This document shows, piece after piece, positions 34,957 to 45,122 of a DNA stretch of 64,000 bases; position 1 is the stretch's first letter, and every line of letters starts with the position of its first letter. Source of the stretch: Paracoccus xiamenensis (lineage in GTDB: Bacteria; Pseudomonadota; Alphaproteobacteria; Rhodobacterales; Rhodobacteraceae); NCBI RefSeq assembly GCF_011308835.1, contig NZ_JAAOHY010000001.1:930001-994000 (forward strand), read 5' to 3'. The notes under the pieces are model-generated. The model was not told the origin of the DNA. It worked only from the letters and a program-made list of their open reading frames with translations, and searched no databases. Made by a program: the position numbers and the translations under genes.

Positions 34957-36051
34957 ATGGACGCCGGGCTGGTCCGGGATCTGATCGCGGCCTTGCCCGT
35001 CGCGGTGTTGGCCGTCGACGCAGAGGCGCGGGTGACTGCCGCCAACAGTGCCGCCAAGGCGCTGCTGGGCGAAGCGCTGACAGACCGGCCTTTCGTCCAT
35101 GTCCTGCGCCAGCCGGTCGTGGTGCAGGCGGTGGACGCGGTGCTGGATCCGGCCCATGTGGTCCCGCCGGTGGTTGATCCGACGCTGAAGGCCGTGGCCT
35201 CGGGCGGGCATCGGATGCGGGTGCAGATTTCTGCACGAGGGCGCGACATTCCCGCCGAAGTCACGGTTTCCGGCCTGCCCGCTCGCGCGGGCGCGCTGAT
35301 CGTGATCGAAGACAGTTCCGGCATCGAGGAGGCCGAGCAGCAGCGCCGCGATTTCGTCGCCAATGTCAGCCACGAACTGCGCACCCCGCTGACCGCGCTG
35401 ATGGGCTTTATCGAGACCCTGCGCGGTCCCGCCCGCGACGATCCCGCCGCGCGCGAGCGTTTCCTGAGCATCATGGAATCCGAGGCGGCGCGAATGAATC
35501 GTCTGGTTCAGGACCTGCTGTCGCTGAGCCGAGTGGAATCCGAGGAACGCCGCCGTCCCGCCGAACCGATCGACCTGGCCATGCTGATCCGCGCTGTCGC
35601 CGCGACATTGCAGCCGCAGGCCGCGGCGGCCGGTGTGCAGATCCGGGTCGAGGGTGCCTCCAGTCCCGTTTACGTCCATGGCGACCCCGACCAGCTGACC
35701 CAGGTGTTTCACAATCTCGTGGAAAATGCGGTGAAATACGGCGGCTCCGGGGGCGAGGTGAGGTTGCGCCTGACGGCTGTTTCCCATGACCCCGTGCTGC
35801 GCGGTCCCGCAACCGCCGTCGAGGTCGCGGATCGCGGCGACGGGATCGACCCCATGCACCTGCCGCGTCTGACCGAGCGGTTTTACCGCGTGGACAGCCA
35901 CCGTTCGCGCCAGAAGGGGGGGACGGGGCTGGGTCTGGCCATCGTCAAGCATATCATCAGCCGCCATCGCGGCAGGCTGAAGATCGAATCGGAAAAGGGG
36001 CAGGGCTCCAGTTTTACGGTCATCCTGCCCGACCGTGCCGACCGGCGCTGA
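34957..36051 (+). CDS. Sensor histidine kinase, PhoR-like
   Basis: 364 residues: PAS-like domain (about 5-120), HisKA with FVANVSHELRTPLTALMGF near 130-148 (phospho-accepting His), and HATPase with QVFHNLVENAVKYG (N box), EVADRGDGIDP (G1), TERFYRVD (F box) and KGGTGLGLAIVKHI (G2). It resembles PhoR of the phosphate system but has no N-terminal membrane segment, so a cytosolic signal or partner is likely. No response regulator or pst gene is adjacent. Confidence 0.9.
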   Translation: MDAGLVRDLIAALPVAVLAVDAEARVTAANSAAKALLGEALTDRPFVHVLRQPVVVQAVDAVLDPAHVVPPVVDPTLKAVASGGHRMRVQISARGRDIPAEVTVSGLPARAGALIVIEDSSGIEEAEQQRRDFVANVSHELRTPLTALMGFIETLRGPARDDPAARERFLSIMESEAARMNRLVQDLLSLSRVESEERRRPAEPIDLAMLIRAVAATLQPQAAAAGVQIRVEGASSPVYVHGDPDQLTQVFHNLVENAVKYGGSGGEVRLRLTAVSHDPVLRGPATAVEVADRGDGIDPMHLPRLTERFYRVDSHRSRQKGGTGLGLAIVKHIISRHRGRLKIESEKGQGSSFTVILPDRADRR

Positions 36052-36126
36052 TCCGCACGGATGCGCGCCCGCGCTTGCCGGCACCCCGGCAAGGGACTAT
36101 CTGGGGCGCAGGAAAAGAGGTTTCAG

Positions 36127-37251
36127 ATGACCCACAACCCGATCCGTCCCTGGCGCGACATCGAACGGCGCAAGTCGCGCAAGATCATGGTCGGCAATGT
36201 CCCCGTGGGCGGCGACGCCCCGATCAGCGTGCAGACGATGACCAACACCGATTCGTCGGATGTGCGCGCGACGCTGGACCAGGTCATCCGCGCGGCCGAG
36301 GCGGGGGCCGATATCGTGCGCATCTCGACCCCTGACGAATCTTCGACCCGGGCGCTGCGCGAGATCGTCCGCGAAAGCCCGGTGCCGATCGTGGCCGATA
36401 TCCATTTCCACTATAAGCGCGCGTTGGAGGCCGCCGATGCCGGCGCGGCCTGCCTGCGCATCAATCCGGGCAATATCGGCGATGCCAAGCGCGTGGCCGA
36501 GGTGGTGCGGGCTGCGCGCGAGAATGGCGCCTCGATCCGCATTGGCGTCAATGCGGGCAGTCTGGAAAAGCACCTGCTGGAAAAATATGGCGAGCCCTGC
36601 CCGGATGCGATGGTCGAAAGCGGGCTGGACCATATCAAGATCCTGCAGGATCACGATTTTCATGAATTCAAGATCAGCGTGAAGGCCTCGGACGTGTTTC
36701 TGGCCGCTGCGGCCTATCAACAGCTGGCCGATGCGACCGACGCACCGATCCATCTGGGCATCACCGAGGCCGGGGGCCTGCGTGGCGGCACGGTAAAATC
36801 GGCAATCGGCCTCGGCAACCTGCTTTGGGCCGGGATTGGCGATACCATTCGCGTCAGCCTGTCCGCCGATCCGGTCGAGGAAGTCAAGGTCGGCTTTGAG
36901 GTCCTGAAATCGCTGGGCCTGCGCACGCGCGGCGTGCAGATCATCTCCTGCCCGTCCTGCGCGCGGCAAGGCTTTGACGTCATCAAGACTGTCGAGGCGC
37001 TGGAACAGCGGCTGGAACATGTGAAGACGCCGATGTCGCTGTCGATCATTGGCTGCGTGGTCAACGGGCCGGGCGAGGCATTGATGACCGATATCGGCTT
37101 TACCGGCGGCGGGGCTGGGTCGGGCATGGTCTATCTGGCCGGACGGCAGGACCACAAGATGACCAACGACCAGATGATCGACCATATCGTCGAACTGGTC
37201 GAGGAACGCGCCGCGAAGATCGAAGCCGCAAAGGCCGAAGCGGCAGAATAA
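36127..37251 (+). CDS. ispG: 4-hydroxy-3-methylbut-2-enyl diphosphate synthase (flavodoxin/ferredoxin)
   Basis: 4Fe-4S enzyme of the MEP isoprenoid pathway, making HMBPP from MEcPP. 374 residues from the ATG with AGAGG upstream. Cluster Cys in [12 protein letters not shown] (two, near 280) and [13 protein letters not shown] (near 315); N-terminal TIM-barrel segments [12 protein letters not shown] and [14 protein letters not shown] are present. A 75-bp gap follows the kinase gene, so it may have its own promoter. Confidence 0.96.
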   Translation: MTHNPIRPWRDIERRKSRKIMVGNVPVGGDAPISVQTMTNTDSSDVRATLDQVIRAAEAGADIVRISTPDESSTRALREIVRESPVPIVADIHFHYKRALEAADAGAACLRINPGNIGDAKRVAEVVRAARENGASIRIGVNAGSLEKHLLEKYGEPCPDAMVESGLDHIKILQDHDFHEFKISVKASDVFLAAAAYQQLADATDAPIHLGITEAGGLRGGTVKSAIGLGNLLWAGIGDTIRVSLSADPVEEVKVGFEVLKSLGLRTRGVQIISCPSCARQGFDVIKTVEALEQRLEHVKTPMSLSIIGCVVNGPGEALMTDIGFTGGGAGSGMVYLAGRQDHKMTNDQMIDHIVELVEERAAKIEAAKAEAAE

Positions 37252-37256
37252 TTTTC

Positions 37257-37276
37257 GGGGCGTTCCCACGCGCCCC
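37257..37276 (+). terminator. Possible hairpin terminator after ispG
   Basis: GGGGCG / CGCCCC 6-bp stem with an 8-base loop, five bases past the stop, followed by AAGATCTTTC. No real T-run, so weak. Confidence 0.35.
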
Positions 37277-37436
37277 AAGATCTTTCAACTCCGAAGACAA
37301 ACGGTCTGCCCGCGGGATCAGGGATTCCGGCGCAGCGATGCCGTCGCGGACGTGTTGCTAGCGAAGCGGGCTGGGACGGTCAGGAAGGCGGCCAACGGGG
37401 AACCGCATGGCCGCTTTATCCCGCATCTATATAGGT

Positions 37437-38186
37437 TTAGCTGTCAGACTTCGCCTTTTCGCGCGCCTGTTCGATCACCGGCACGATGCCCGATTGCGGC
37501 ATGCCACGCATCAGCGTGTCACCGATGATGAAGCTTGGCGTGCCGGCGATCTGCAGCGCGTCGGCCAGTTGCGCGTTCTTGCGCAGCACATCGGTCACCG
37601 CATCCGAGCTCATCGCCGTGATAACCTTGTCGGCATCAAAGCCCATCTCCTCGGCGGTGGCCTTCAGCCCTTCGACGGTCACATTGCCGCGCATGGTAAA
37701 GAAATGGTCGTGCACCTTCTTGTAGGCCGCATCGCCCTCGTTCTGCTTGACCGCGATGGCAAAGCGCGCGGCAAGGTCGCTTTCCTGCCCGAGGATCGGA
37801 AGATCCTTGAAGATAATTCTTACGTTCCCGTCATTTGCGACAGTTTCCTCGACATGCGGGAAGACCTGCCGGCAAACGCCGCAGCGGTAGTCGATGAATT
37901 CGACCACGGTCACGTCGCCTTCGGGATTGCCGCCGACCCAGCTGTGACCGTCATTATAGATCTGCTCCTGAAGCTGGGCGATCATGGCGCTGTCGTTTTT
38001 CGCCTCGTCAGCCACGCGGCGCTGTTCCAGCTCTGTCATGGCTTCGATCAGGACCTGCGGATTCTCCATCAGATAGGCGCGGACGGCGGCGCCGAACTGT
38101 TCTTTCTCGCTGTCGGACATTGCCCCCAGATCAAGGGCAAGCGCGGGCGTGGCGGTCAGCAGCAGGGCGGCGATCAGCGATTTCAT
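37437..38186 (-). CDS. DsbA family thiol:disulfide oxidoreductase
   Basis: Periplasmic thioredoxin-fold protein, 249 residues from the ATG with AGGAC upstream. Signal peptide (MKSLIAALLLTATPALA), a helical N-terminal stretch (20-80) typical of Com1/ScsC-like DsbA relatives, then the active site RCGVCRQ near 121 (CxxC) and cis-Pro loop AGTPSFIIG near 215. The longer in-frame reading upstream is non-signal-like and rejected. Probably folds or repairs exported proteins. Confidence 0.92.
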   Translation of the reverse strand: MKSLIAALLLTATPALALDLGAMSDSEKEQFGAAVRAYLMENPQVLIEAMTELEQRRVADEAKNDSAMIAQLQEQIYNDGHSWVGGNPEGDVTVVEFIDYRCGVCRQVFPHVEETVANDGNVRIIFKDLPILGQESDLAARFAIAVKQNEGDAAYKKVHDHFFTMRGNVTVEGLKATAEEMGFDADKVITAMSSDAVTDVLRKNAQLADALQIAGTPSFIIGDTLMRGMPQSGIVPVIEQAREKAKSDS

Positions 38187-38318
38187 CTTTGCGTCCTTTT
38201 CATTTCTGGCCGGAGACTGGCCGCAAATCCCCACGATGACAAGCCAAGGATGCGTGATCCGCTTGACCCGGCGCCGGGCTGGCGGGCATAGACCATGACA
38301 AAAAGAAGCGAGGCAGAG

Positions 38319-39455
38319 ATGCGGCAGTCGAAGCGGGGTCAGGTCGATCCGTTCATCGTCATGGACGTCATGGAGGCAGCGCGCCGTGCCGAGGAGGCGG
38401 GTCGCAGCATCATCCATATGGAGGTAGGCCAGCCCTCGACCCCTGCACCGGCCGCTGCACGTACCGGGCTGAAGGCGCGGCTGGATCATCCGCTGGGCTA
38501 TACAGTTGCGCTGGGTCTGCCCGAATTGCGGGCCGGGATCGCGGACCTCTATAAACGCTGGTACGGCGTCGATCTGGACCCGGCCCGTGTGGTGGTGACG
38601 CCCGGGTCCTCGGGGGCGTTCATGCTGGCCTTTGCGGCGCTGTTCGACGCTGGCGACCGCGTGGCTTTAGGCGAGCCAGGGTATCCCAGCTATCGCCAGA
38701 TCCTGCGCGCCATGTCGCTGGAACCCGTGGGCATCCAGACCGATCCGGCCCATCGCTATCAGCCGCAGCCGCACGAAATCCCGGCCGATGTCGCCGGGCT
38801 GATGCTGGCCTCGCCCGGCAATCCATCGGGCACCATGCTGAGCCTTCAGGACTATCGCGGGCTGCTGGGACGCGCCAGGGAGCTGGGTATCAGCGTGATC
38901 TCGGACGAGATCTATCACGGGCTGAGCTATGGCGAGCGTTGTCACTCCGCACTGGAGGTCAGCGACGACGTTTATGTCATCAACTCGTTTTCGAAATATT
39001 TCTCGATGACCGGCTGGAGGATCGGCTGGATGGTCGTGCCCGAGGATCATATCCGCACCGTCGAACGCATTGCCCAGAACATGTTCATCTGCCCGCCCCA
39101 TGCCAGCCAGGTCGCGGCGCTGGCGGCGCTGGATGCGGTTGATGAATGCGAAGCCAACATGGCCACCTATGCCGAAAACCGTCGCCTGCTGCTAGAGGCG
39201 CTGCCGAAGATCGGTTTCGACCGCATCGCGCCGCCGGACGGGGCCTTCTATATCTATGCCGATGTCTCGGATCTGACCGATGACAGCCGCGCGCTTGCCG
39301 CCGAGATCCTGGAAGGCGCGGGCGTCGCCGTCACGCCGGGGCTGGATTTCGATCCGTTGCGGGGGGTGCAAACGCTGCGTTTTTCCTATGCCCGCAGCAC
39401 CGCCGATATTGCCGAAGGCATCGCCCGGCTAACCCGTTTCATGGGCGCGCGCTAA
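38319..39455 (+). CDS. Class I/II PLP-dependent aminotransferase
   Basis: 378 residues from the ATG with GCGAGG upstream (an ATG at 38295 lacks a ribosome-binding site). Fold-type I: MEVGQPSTPAPAAA, SPGNPSGTML, ISDEIYHGLSYGE and the PLP-lysine segment NSFSKYFSMTGWRIGW near 231-246. It resembles valine-pyruvate/aspartate-like aminotransferases; exact substrate unknown. Its stop overlaps the amidase start (TAATG), an odd partner for a metabolic enzyme. Confidence 0.9.
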   Translation: MRQSKRGQVDPFIVMDVMEAARRAEEAGRSIIHMEVGQPSTPAPAAARTGLKARLDHPLGYTVALGLPELRAGIADLYKRWYGVDLDPARVVVTPGSSGAFMLAFAALFDAGDRVALGEPGYPSYRQILRAMSLEPVGIQTDPAHRYQPQPHEIPADVAGLMLASPGNPSGTMLSLQDYRGLLGRARELGISVISDEIYHGLSYGERCHSALEVSDDVYVINSFSKYFSMTGWRIGWMVVPEDHIRTVERIAQNMFICPPHASQVAALAALDAVDECEANMATYAENRRLLLEALPKIGFDRIAPPDGAFYIYADVSDLTDDSRALAAEILEGAGVAVTPGLDFDPLRGVQTLRFSYARSTADIAEGIARLTRFMGAR

Positions 39456-40642
39456 TGCGTTGGCTGCTGCTGATCTGGCTGCTGATCCCCTTCGCGGCAC
39501 ATGCCGAAGGGCCGGTGCGGCTGGACGTAGCGGCCTCGACCATCGTGATCGACAAGGAGGATCTGGTGCTGTCGCTGCGGCTGGACGCGCCCGCGCCTTA
39601 CCGCATCTTGCTGCTGGATGATCCCAAGCGGCTGGTCATCGACATGAAGGGGCTGGAACTGGACGGCACGGACGCCGCATCGATCCCTGGATCCACCGCA
39701 ATGGAGGCAGTGCGCGCCGGCCCTTTTCGGACCGACTGGGGGCGCCTGGTCTTTCAGTTGCGCGCGCCCTATGCGGTGATCGAGGCCGTCCAGCAGACCG
39801 GGGGCACAGGGCAGGGCGCAACGCTGCGCCTGCGACTGTCGCCTGTCGCGGCTGAAGATTTCGCTGGCGCGCCCAACGCCATGTCGGCGCTGTGGAACCT
39901 TCCGCTGCCGACGACGCCGGTCGTCGATCCGTCACGGCCTCAACCCTTACGGGTCGCCATCGACCCCGGCCATGGCGGCATCGATTCCGGCGCCATCGCA
40001 GAAGGCCTGCGCGAGGCCGATCTGATGCTGACCTTTGGGCGCGAACTGACCGAAAAGCTGATCCGCGCCGGATTCGAGGTGGTGCTGACGCGCCGCAAGG
40101 ATGAATTCCTCGGGCTGGAGGCGCGGATGACCGAGGCGCGGGCCTCGGGCGCGGATCTGTTCATCTCGCTTCATGCCGATGCGCTGCCAGAGGGGCAGGC
40201 GGCGGGGGCGTCGGTGTTCATCTGGAACAGTCAGGCCGATGATCGCGCCTCGCGCCAGTTGGCAGCGCGCCATGACCGCGCCGATCTGGTGGCCGGTCTG
40301 GATCTGCAGGGCACAGACGACCAGATCGCGGGCACGCTGATGGATATGGCGCGCGCCGACACGCAGCCCCGATCCGAAGCATTTGCAAAACACCTGTCGT
40401 CCCATCTGGCGCAGGCCGGGCTGGCGCTGCATCGCAATCCGGTGAAAGGTGCGGCGTTCAGCGTATTGAAATCACCGGATATTCCCTCCGCCCTGGTCGA
40501 GATGGGTTTCCTGACTGACGCAAGGGACAGGGCCAATCTGACCAATCCCGAATGGCGCGCGCGCATGGCGCAGGCCATCGCCGGCGCGGTCACCGACTGG
40601 TCGCAGGACGACAACGCCCGCGCCGCACTGCGTCGGCACTAG
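39455..40642 (+). CDS. N-acetylmuramoyl-L-alanine amidase (AmiC type)
   Basis: Periplasmic peptidoglycan hydrolase that splits daughter cells. 395 residues: signal peptide (MRWLLLIWLLIPFAAHA), AMIN domain (about 20-130) for septal targeting, then Amidase_3 (about 165-385). Zinc ligands in IDPGHGGIDSG (His), the GLREADLML Glu and SLHADALPEG (His), plus catalytic Glu in ALVEMGFLTDARD. Immediately upstream of PBP1A, making a cell-wall pair. Confidence 0.95.
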   Translation: MRWLLLIWLLIPFAAHAEGPVRLDVAASTIVIDKEDLVLSLRLDAPAPYRILLLDDPKRLVIDMKGLELDGTDAASIPGSTAMEAVRAGPFRTDWGRLVFQLRAPYAVIEAVQQTGGTGQGATLRLRLSPVAAEDFAGAPNAMSALWNLPLPTTPVVDPSRPQPLRVAIDPGHGGIDSGAIAEGLREADLMLTFGRELTEKLIRAGFEVVLTRRKDEFLGLEARMTEARASGADLFISLHADALPEGQAAGASVFIWNSQADDRASRQLAARHDRADLVAGLDLQGTDDQIAGTLMDMARADTQPRSEAFAKHLSSHLAQAGLALHRNPVKGAAFSVLKSPDIPSALVEMGFLTDARDRANLTNPEWRARMAQAIAGAVTDWSQDDNARAALRRH

Positions 40643-40755
40643 GACGCTTTGGCGCGCATTTTTCCGCCCCATGGTCGTTCCGATGACCGAAGCTTGTTTT
40701 GACTGCCGCGCCCCCGAAGTTTATGAAGCCGCATAAATACGCGCGAGGCAGGCCT

Positions 40756-43341
40756 GTGGTCCGATTCATTCTTTCGTTTTTTGGCGGGATTTTCTCGCTT
40801 CTGGTGACCGGGCTGCTTTTCGCCATGCTCATCCTTGGTGGGGTGTTCTGGGCCTATGGGCGCGATCTGCCCAGCCATGAACAGCTGTCCCAATACGCGC
40901 CCAAGACCATCAGTCGCGTCTATTCCGGCGAGGGGCGCCTGATCGACGAATTCGCGCAGGAACGCCGCATCTTCGTGCCGGGCGAGGAGATCCCCGATCA
41001 GGTCAAGCAGGCCTTCGTGTCGGCAGAGGACAAGAATTTCTACGTCCATCACGGCTTCGATGTCATGGGCATCATGGCGGCGGCGCGCGATGCGCTGGTT
41101 TCGCGCGGCGAAAACCTGCGCGGCGCCTCGACCATCACCCAGCAGGTGATGAAGAACTTCCTGCTGTCCTCGGATCGCAGTGTCGAACGCAAGGTCAAGG
41201 AACTGATCCTTGCCACAAGGCTGGAACAGTCGCTGAGCAAGGATCAGATCCTGGAGCTTTATCTGAACGAGATTTTCCTTGGACAGAACAGCTATGGCGT
41301 GGCTGCCGCCGCGCAAACCTATTTCAACAAGACCCTGTCCCAACTGGAACCGCATGAGGCGGCGACCCTTGCATCCATGCCGCAAGCCCCGGGCCGCTAT
41401 CACCCGGTCAAGGCCAAGGAACGGGTGACGGAACGGCGCAACTATGTGCTGCGCGAGATGTGGCAGAACGGTTATATCGACGAGGCGACCTATCGGTCCG
41501 AGGCGGAAAAGCCGCTGCGCTCGGTCCAGAATGGCGACTTCCCCGCATTCGCCGAAAAGCTGCCGCCGCGCGACTATTTCACCGACGAAATCCGTCGCCA
41601 GCTGTCGCAGGACTTTGGGCAGGACGAATTTTTCGGCGGCGGCCTGACCATCCGCGCCACCGTCGACCCGACCCTTCAGGGCATCGCAGCAAAGGCGCTG
41701 CAGAGCGCCTTGGAAAGCTATGACCGCGGCCGGGGCATCTGGCATGGCGTGATCGCGAAACTCCCCCCCGAAGAGCTGGCCACGGAAGCCGGCTGGCGCG
41801 GTGCATTGTTCGGAACCCGCGAAGCCCCCCGCGATGTCGAGGACTGGATCCCCGCCGTGGTGTTGGCCGTTGAAGACGGCAATGCCCGCATCGGCATCGA
41901 AGGGATCGAGGAAGACGCCGACGGCCACTGGATCCCGGCCAAGGACGCGCAATGGGCGCGGCCGCTGCTGCCCGACGGCAAACTGGGCGCGCGCGCGCAG
42001 GGTGCAGGCGATCTGGTCCAGCCCGGCGACGTGGTGATGGTGCGCGCCATGACCGAGGACAGCACCGGCAAGTTCATCCGCTGGACGCTGCGCCAGGTGC
42101 CGCAGATCCAGGGCGGCTTCATGGCCATGGACGTCAACACCGGCCGCGTGATTGCGATGCAGGGCGGGTTCTCGTACCAGTCTTCGGTCTTCAACCGGGC
42201 GACGCAGGCAATGCGCCAGCCGGGGTCCAGCTTCAAGCCCTTCGTCTATGCGGCGGCGCTGGATAACAACTATACCCCCGCCACAATCGTCGTGGACGAG
42301 GAGATCGCCATCAACACCCCCGCCGGCTTGTGGCGACCCAAGAACAGCTCGAACCGGACCTACGGCCCGACGCCGCTGCGCACCGGGATCGAGCAGTCGC
42401 GGAACCTGATGACCATCCGTGTGGCGCAGGATATCGGCATGGACACGGTTGCCAAATATGCCGAGCGTTTTGGCGTCTATGACGACGGTCAGATGCGGCA
42501 TTTCCTGGCCAACTCGCTGGGGGCGCAGGAAACCACGCTGTTCAAGATGGTCGCGGCTTACGCCATGTTCGCCAATGGCGGCGAGCGGGTCGAGCCCACT
42601 CTGGTCGACCGCGTTCAGGACCGTCGCGGCCGCACCATCTATCGCCACGATCAGCGCGATTGCGTCGGCTGCGCGCAGAACGCCCTTCCCGCCGGCACCG
42701 CGCCCGAAATCGACACCAACCGCGAACGGGTGATGGACGCGGTCACTGCCTATCAGTTGACCTCGATGCTGGAAGGCGCTGTCAGGCGCGGCTCGGGCAA
42801 GGGGGTCAACCTGCCGGTGCCGATTGCTGGCAAGACCGGGACCACCAACGACGCGAAAGACGTGTGGTTCATCGGCTATTCCAGCAATATCGTTGCGGGC
42901 TGCTATCTCGGCTATGACCAGCCGCGCTCGCTTGGTGACAACGCCTTCGGCGGAACGCTGTGCGTGCCGGTCTTCAACGCCTTCATGCGCGAGGCTGTGC
43001 GCGAATTCGGCGGCACCCGGTTCCGCGTCCCTGAGGGCGGCCATTTCGAAAAGATCGACCGCTTCACCGGCCAACTGCTGTCGGCGAATGCCTCGGGTGA
43101 CAATGTCATCTCGGAATTCTTCCGCAACGGCACCGAAAACGACGCCGGCCGCATGATCGATGGCGGCTTCGTCGCCAGGGTCATGCCGAAGGTCGAAGGC
43201 ATCCCCGACACACTGAAAGAGCTGCCGAAATCCTCGGGCCAGGGGGCGGGGTCAAAGTCGGTCACGACATCGTCCGGGAAGCGCAAGGTGATCCCGCAGA
43301 AGGCTGATTTCGGATCAATGTCTTCGGGTGGCCTTTACTGA
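40756..43341 (+). CDS. Penicillin-binding protein 1A (bifunctional transglycosylase/transpeptidase)
   Basis: Class A PBP, 861 residues from the GTG at 40756, chosen for GAGG seven bases upstream and because it places the membrane anchor at residues 5-32. GT51 domain with SAEDKNFYVHHGFD and ASTITQQVMKN (about 80-120); OB-like insert; transpeptidase with SxxK in QPGSSFKPFVYAA, SRN in EQSRNLMTIR and KTG in AGKTGTTNDAKDVWF. TTG at 40699 and ATG at 40723 are alternatives. C-terminus is Ser/Lys-rich. Its last seven bases overlap the opposing MgtC-like gene. Confidence 0.95.
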   Translation: MVRFILSFFGGIFSLLVTGLLFAMLILGGVFWAYGRDLPSHEQLSQYAPKTISRVYSGEGRLIDEFAQERRIFVPGEEIPDQVKQAFVSAEDKNFYVHHGFDVMGIMAAARDALVSRGENLRGASTITQQVMKNFLLSSDRSVERKVKELILATRLEQSLSKDQILELYLNEIFLGQNSYGVAAAAQTYFNKTLSQLEPHEAATLASMPQAPGRYHPVKAKERVTERRNYVLREMWQNGYIDEATYRSEAEKPLRSVQNGDFPAFAEKLPPRDYFTDEIRRQLSQDFGQDEFFGGGLTIRATVDPTLQGIAAKALQSALESYDRGRGIWHGVIAKLPPEELATEAGWRGALFGTREAPRDVEDWIPAVVLAVEDGNARIGIEGIEEDADGHWIPAKDAQWARPLLPDGKLGARAQGAGDLVQPGDVVMVRAMTEDSTGKFIRWTLRQVPQIQGGFMAMDVNTGRVIAMQGGFSYQSSVFNRATQAMRQPGSSFKPFVYAAALDNNYTPATIVVDEEIAINTPAGLWRPKNSSNRTYGPTPLRTGIEQSRNLMTIRVAQDIGMDTVAKYAERFGVYDDGQMRHFLANSLGAQETTLFKMVAAYAMFANGGERVEPTLVDRVQDRRGRTIYRHDQRDCVGCAQNALPAGTAPEIDTNRERVMDAVTAYQLTSMLEGAVRRGSGKGVNLPVPIAGKTGTTNDAKDVWFIGYSSNIVAGCYLGYDQPRSLGDNAFGGTLCVPVFNAFMREAVREFGGTRFRVPEGGHFEKIDRFTGQLLSANASGDNVISEFFRNGTENDAGRMIDGGFVARVMPKVEGIPDTLKELPKSSGQGAGSKSVTTSSGKRKVIPQKADFGSMSSGGLY

Positions 43342-43856
43342 TCTTGACCGTTCGGGTCTGGCTGCGTTTCAAGGCTCGCGCCGTTCTGTGCGATTGGTTT
43401 AATGGAGATGCGGACCAGCCACAGAACGATCAGCGCCATCAGCGTCGCCATGCTGGCCAGCAGCAGGTCACCAGTCCCGCATGCAAGCCCGATTGCCCCC
43501 ACCAGCCACATGGACGCTCCGGTCGTCACGCCACGGACATTCATGCCGTTGATGACAATCGACCCCGCTGCCAGAAACGCGACGCCAGAGGTCACCGCCT
43601 CAATCAGTCGGCCCGGATCATAGGCCATCGCTGCCTGCGGGTCGCCCTCGATATGTGTCAGTTCCATCGCGATGATGGTGAAAAGCGCCGCGGCCAGCGA
43701 GATCAGCATATGCGTGCGAAGGCCCGCTGCACGCGCGTTCGCCTCTCGCTCCCATCCGATCAGCGCACCGAGAAACAAGGCTGCGGACATCCGCAGCGTG
43801 GCGTCCAGTTCAGACATGGATTCAAGGTGGCCAATATACTCTAAGACTCGCTCCAT
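43335..43856 (-). CDS. MgtC/SapB family membrane protein
   Basis: 173-residue inner-membrane protein with about four to five hydrophobic segments and the family motifs FLGALIGWERE near 27-37, LRTHMLISL and VTSGVAFLAAGSIV. MgtC proteins help growth at low Mg2+ and modulate F-type ATPase in pathogens; many, like this one, lack the C-terminal ACT domain and have undefined roles. An ATG at 43928 would add 24 hydrophilic residues and cannot be excluded. Confidence 0.9.
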   Translation of the reverse strand: MERVLEYIGHLESMSELDATLRMSAALFLGALIGWEREANARAAGLRTHMLISLAAALFTIIAMELTHIEGDPQAAMAYDPGRLIEAVTSGVAFLAAGSIVINGMNVRGVTTGASMWLVGAIGLACGTGDLLLASMATLMALIVLWLVRISIKPIAQNGASLETQPDPNGQDQ

Positions 43857-43994
43857 GACACTCTCATGACAGTACTGTGACAACAATGAACGCGGGGTAG
43901 CCTGTCCGGTTTCGTGCTCGCCTTTCATGCGGCCCTTGTGAGGGCGTCATTGACGGGTTATCTGACGGGCCACCCTTAAAGAAGGACCGAGCCC

Positions 43995-45122
43995 ATGCGC
44001 GCCGACACTGCCGCCACCATCGAAGCGATCCGCAAATCCCTGCGGCTGCTGGCGCAGCGCATGGACTGGGAAACCGCGCCGCACAGGCTGGAAGAACTGA
44101 ACGCGATGATCGAGCAGGGCGATCTGTGGAACGATCCCGCGCGGGCGCAGAAACTGATGCGCGACCGGCAGGCTTTGTCGGATGCGGTCGAGGGTTATCG
44201 CCGCATCGCGGGCGACTTGGAGGCGAATGCGGAGATGGTCGAACTGGCCGAGGCCGAGGGCGACGCGGATCTGGTTTCCGAGGCCGAGGCGAACCTGAAA
44301 TCGCTGGCCGAGGAAGCCGCGCAGAAGGAGCTGGAAGCCCTGCTGAACGGCGAGGCGGACGGCAACGACACCTTCCTGGAAATCAACGCGGGCGCAGGCG
44401 GAACGGAGAGCGCGGACTGGGCGTCAATGCTGGCGCGGATGTATGTGCGTTGGGCCGAGAAGAAGGGCTATGACGTTGAACTCATTTCCGAATCTCCGGG
44501 TGAAGAAGCGGGCATCCGGTCGGCGGCCTACAAGATCTCGGGGCATAATGCTTATGGGTGGTTGAAGACGGAGTCGGGGGTGCATCGGTTGGTGCGGATT
44601 TCGCCTTATGACAGTGCGGCGCGTCGGCATACGTCTTTCAGCTCGATCTGGGTTTATCCGGTGGTGGATGACAATATCGAAATCACCATTCCGGACAGCG
44701 ATATCCGCATCGACACTTATCGGTCCTCGGGCGCGGGCGGGCAGCACGTCAACACCACGGATTCGGCGGTGCGGATCACTCACCTGCCGACGAATATCGT
44801 TGTGACAAGCTCGATGAAGTCGCAACACCAGAACCGTGAGGCCGCAATGAATGCTTTGAAAGCAAGGCTTTACCAGATGGAGCTCGACAAACGCAACGCC
44901 GAGATCAACGCCCAGCACGACGCCAAGGGCGATGCCGGCTGGGGCAATCAGATCCGGTCTTATGTGCTGCATCCCTATCAGATGGTGAAGGATCTGCGCA
45001 CCTCGCACGAGACCTCGGACACGCAAGGGGTGCTCGACGGCGACCTCGACGCGTTCATGGCGGCGACCCTGGCGCTGGATGTTTCGGGCAAGAGCCGCGC
45101 CGAGGCGACGGCCGAGGATTGA
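43995..45122 (+). CDS. prfB: Peptide chain release factor 2
   Basis: Terminates translation at UGA and UAA. 375 residues read in a single frame: the usual in-frame UGA near codon 26 with programmed +1 frameshift is absent. The GGQ motif (SSGAGGQHVNT near 246) is intact. The stop-codon recognition site reads SPY instead of the E. coli SPF, within LVRISPYDSAARRHTSF, a variant I recall from other alphaproteobacteria. AAGGA precedes the ATG. It marks the left edge of the low-GC islet. Confidence 0.97.
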   Translation: MRADTAATIEAIRKSLRLLAQRMDWETAPHRLEELNAMIEQGDLWNDPARAQKLMRDRQALSDAVEGYRRIAGDLEANAEMVELAEAEGDADLVSEAEANLKSLAEEAAQKELEALLNGEADGNDTFLEINAGAGGTESADWASMLARMYVRWAEKKGYDVELISESPGEEAGIRSAAYKISGHNAYGWLKTESGVHRLVRISPYDSAARRHTSFSSIWVYPVVDDNIEITIPDSDIRIDTYRSSGAGGQHVNTTDSAVRITHLPTNIVVTSSMKSQHQNREAAMNALKARLYQMELDKRNAEINAQHDAKGDAGWGNQIRSYVLHPYQMVKDLRTSHETSDTQGVLDGDLDAFMAATLALDVSGKSRAEATAED

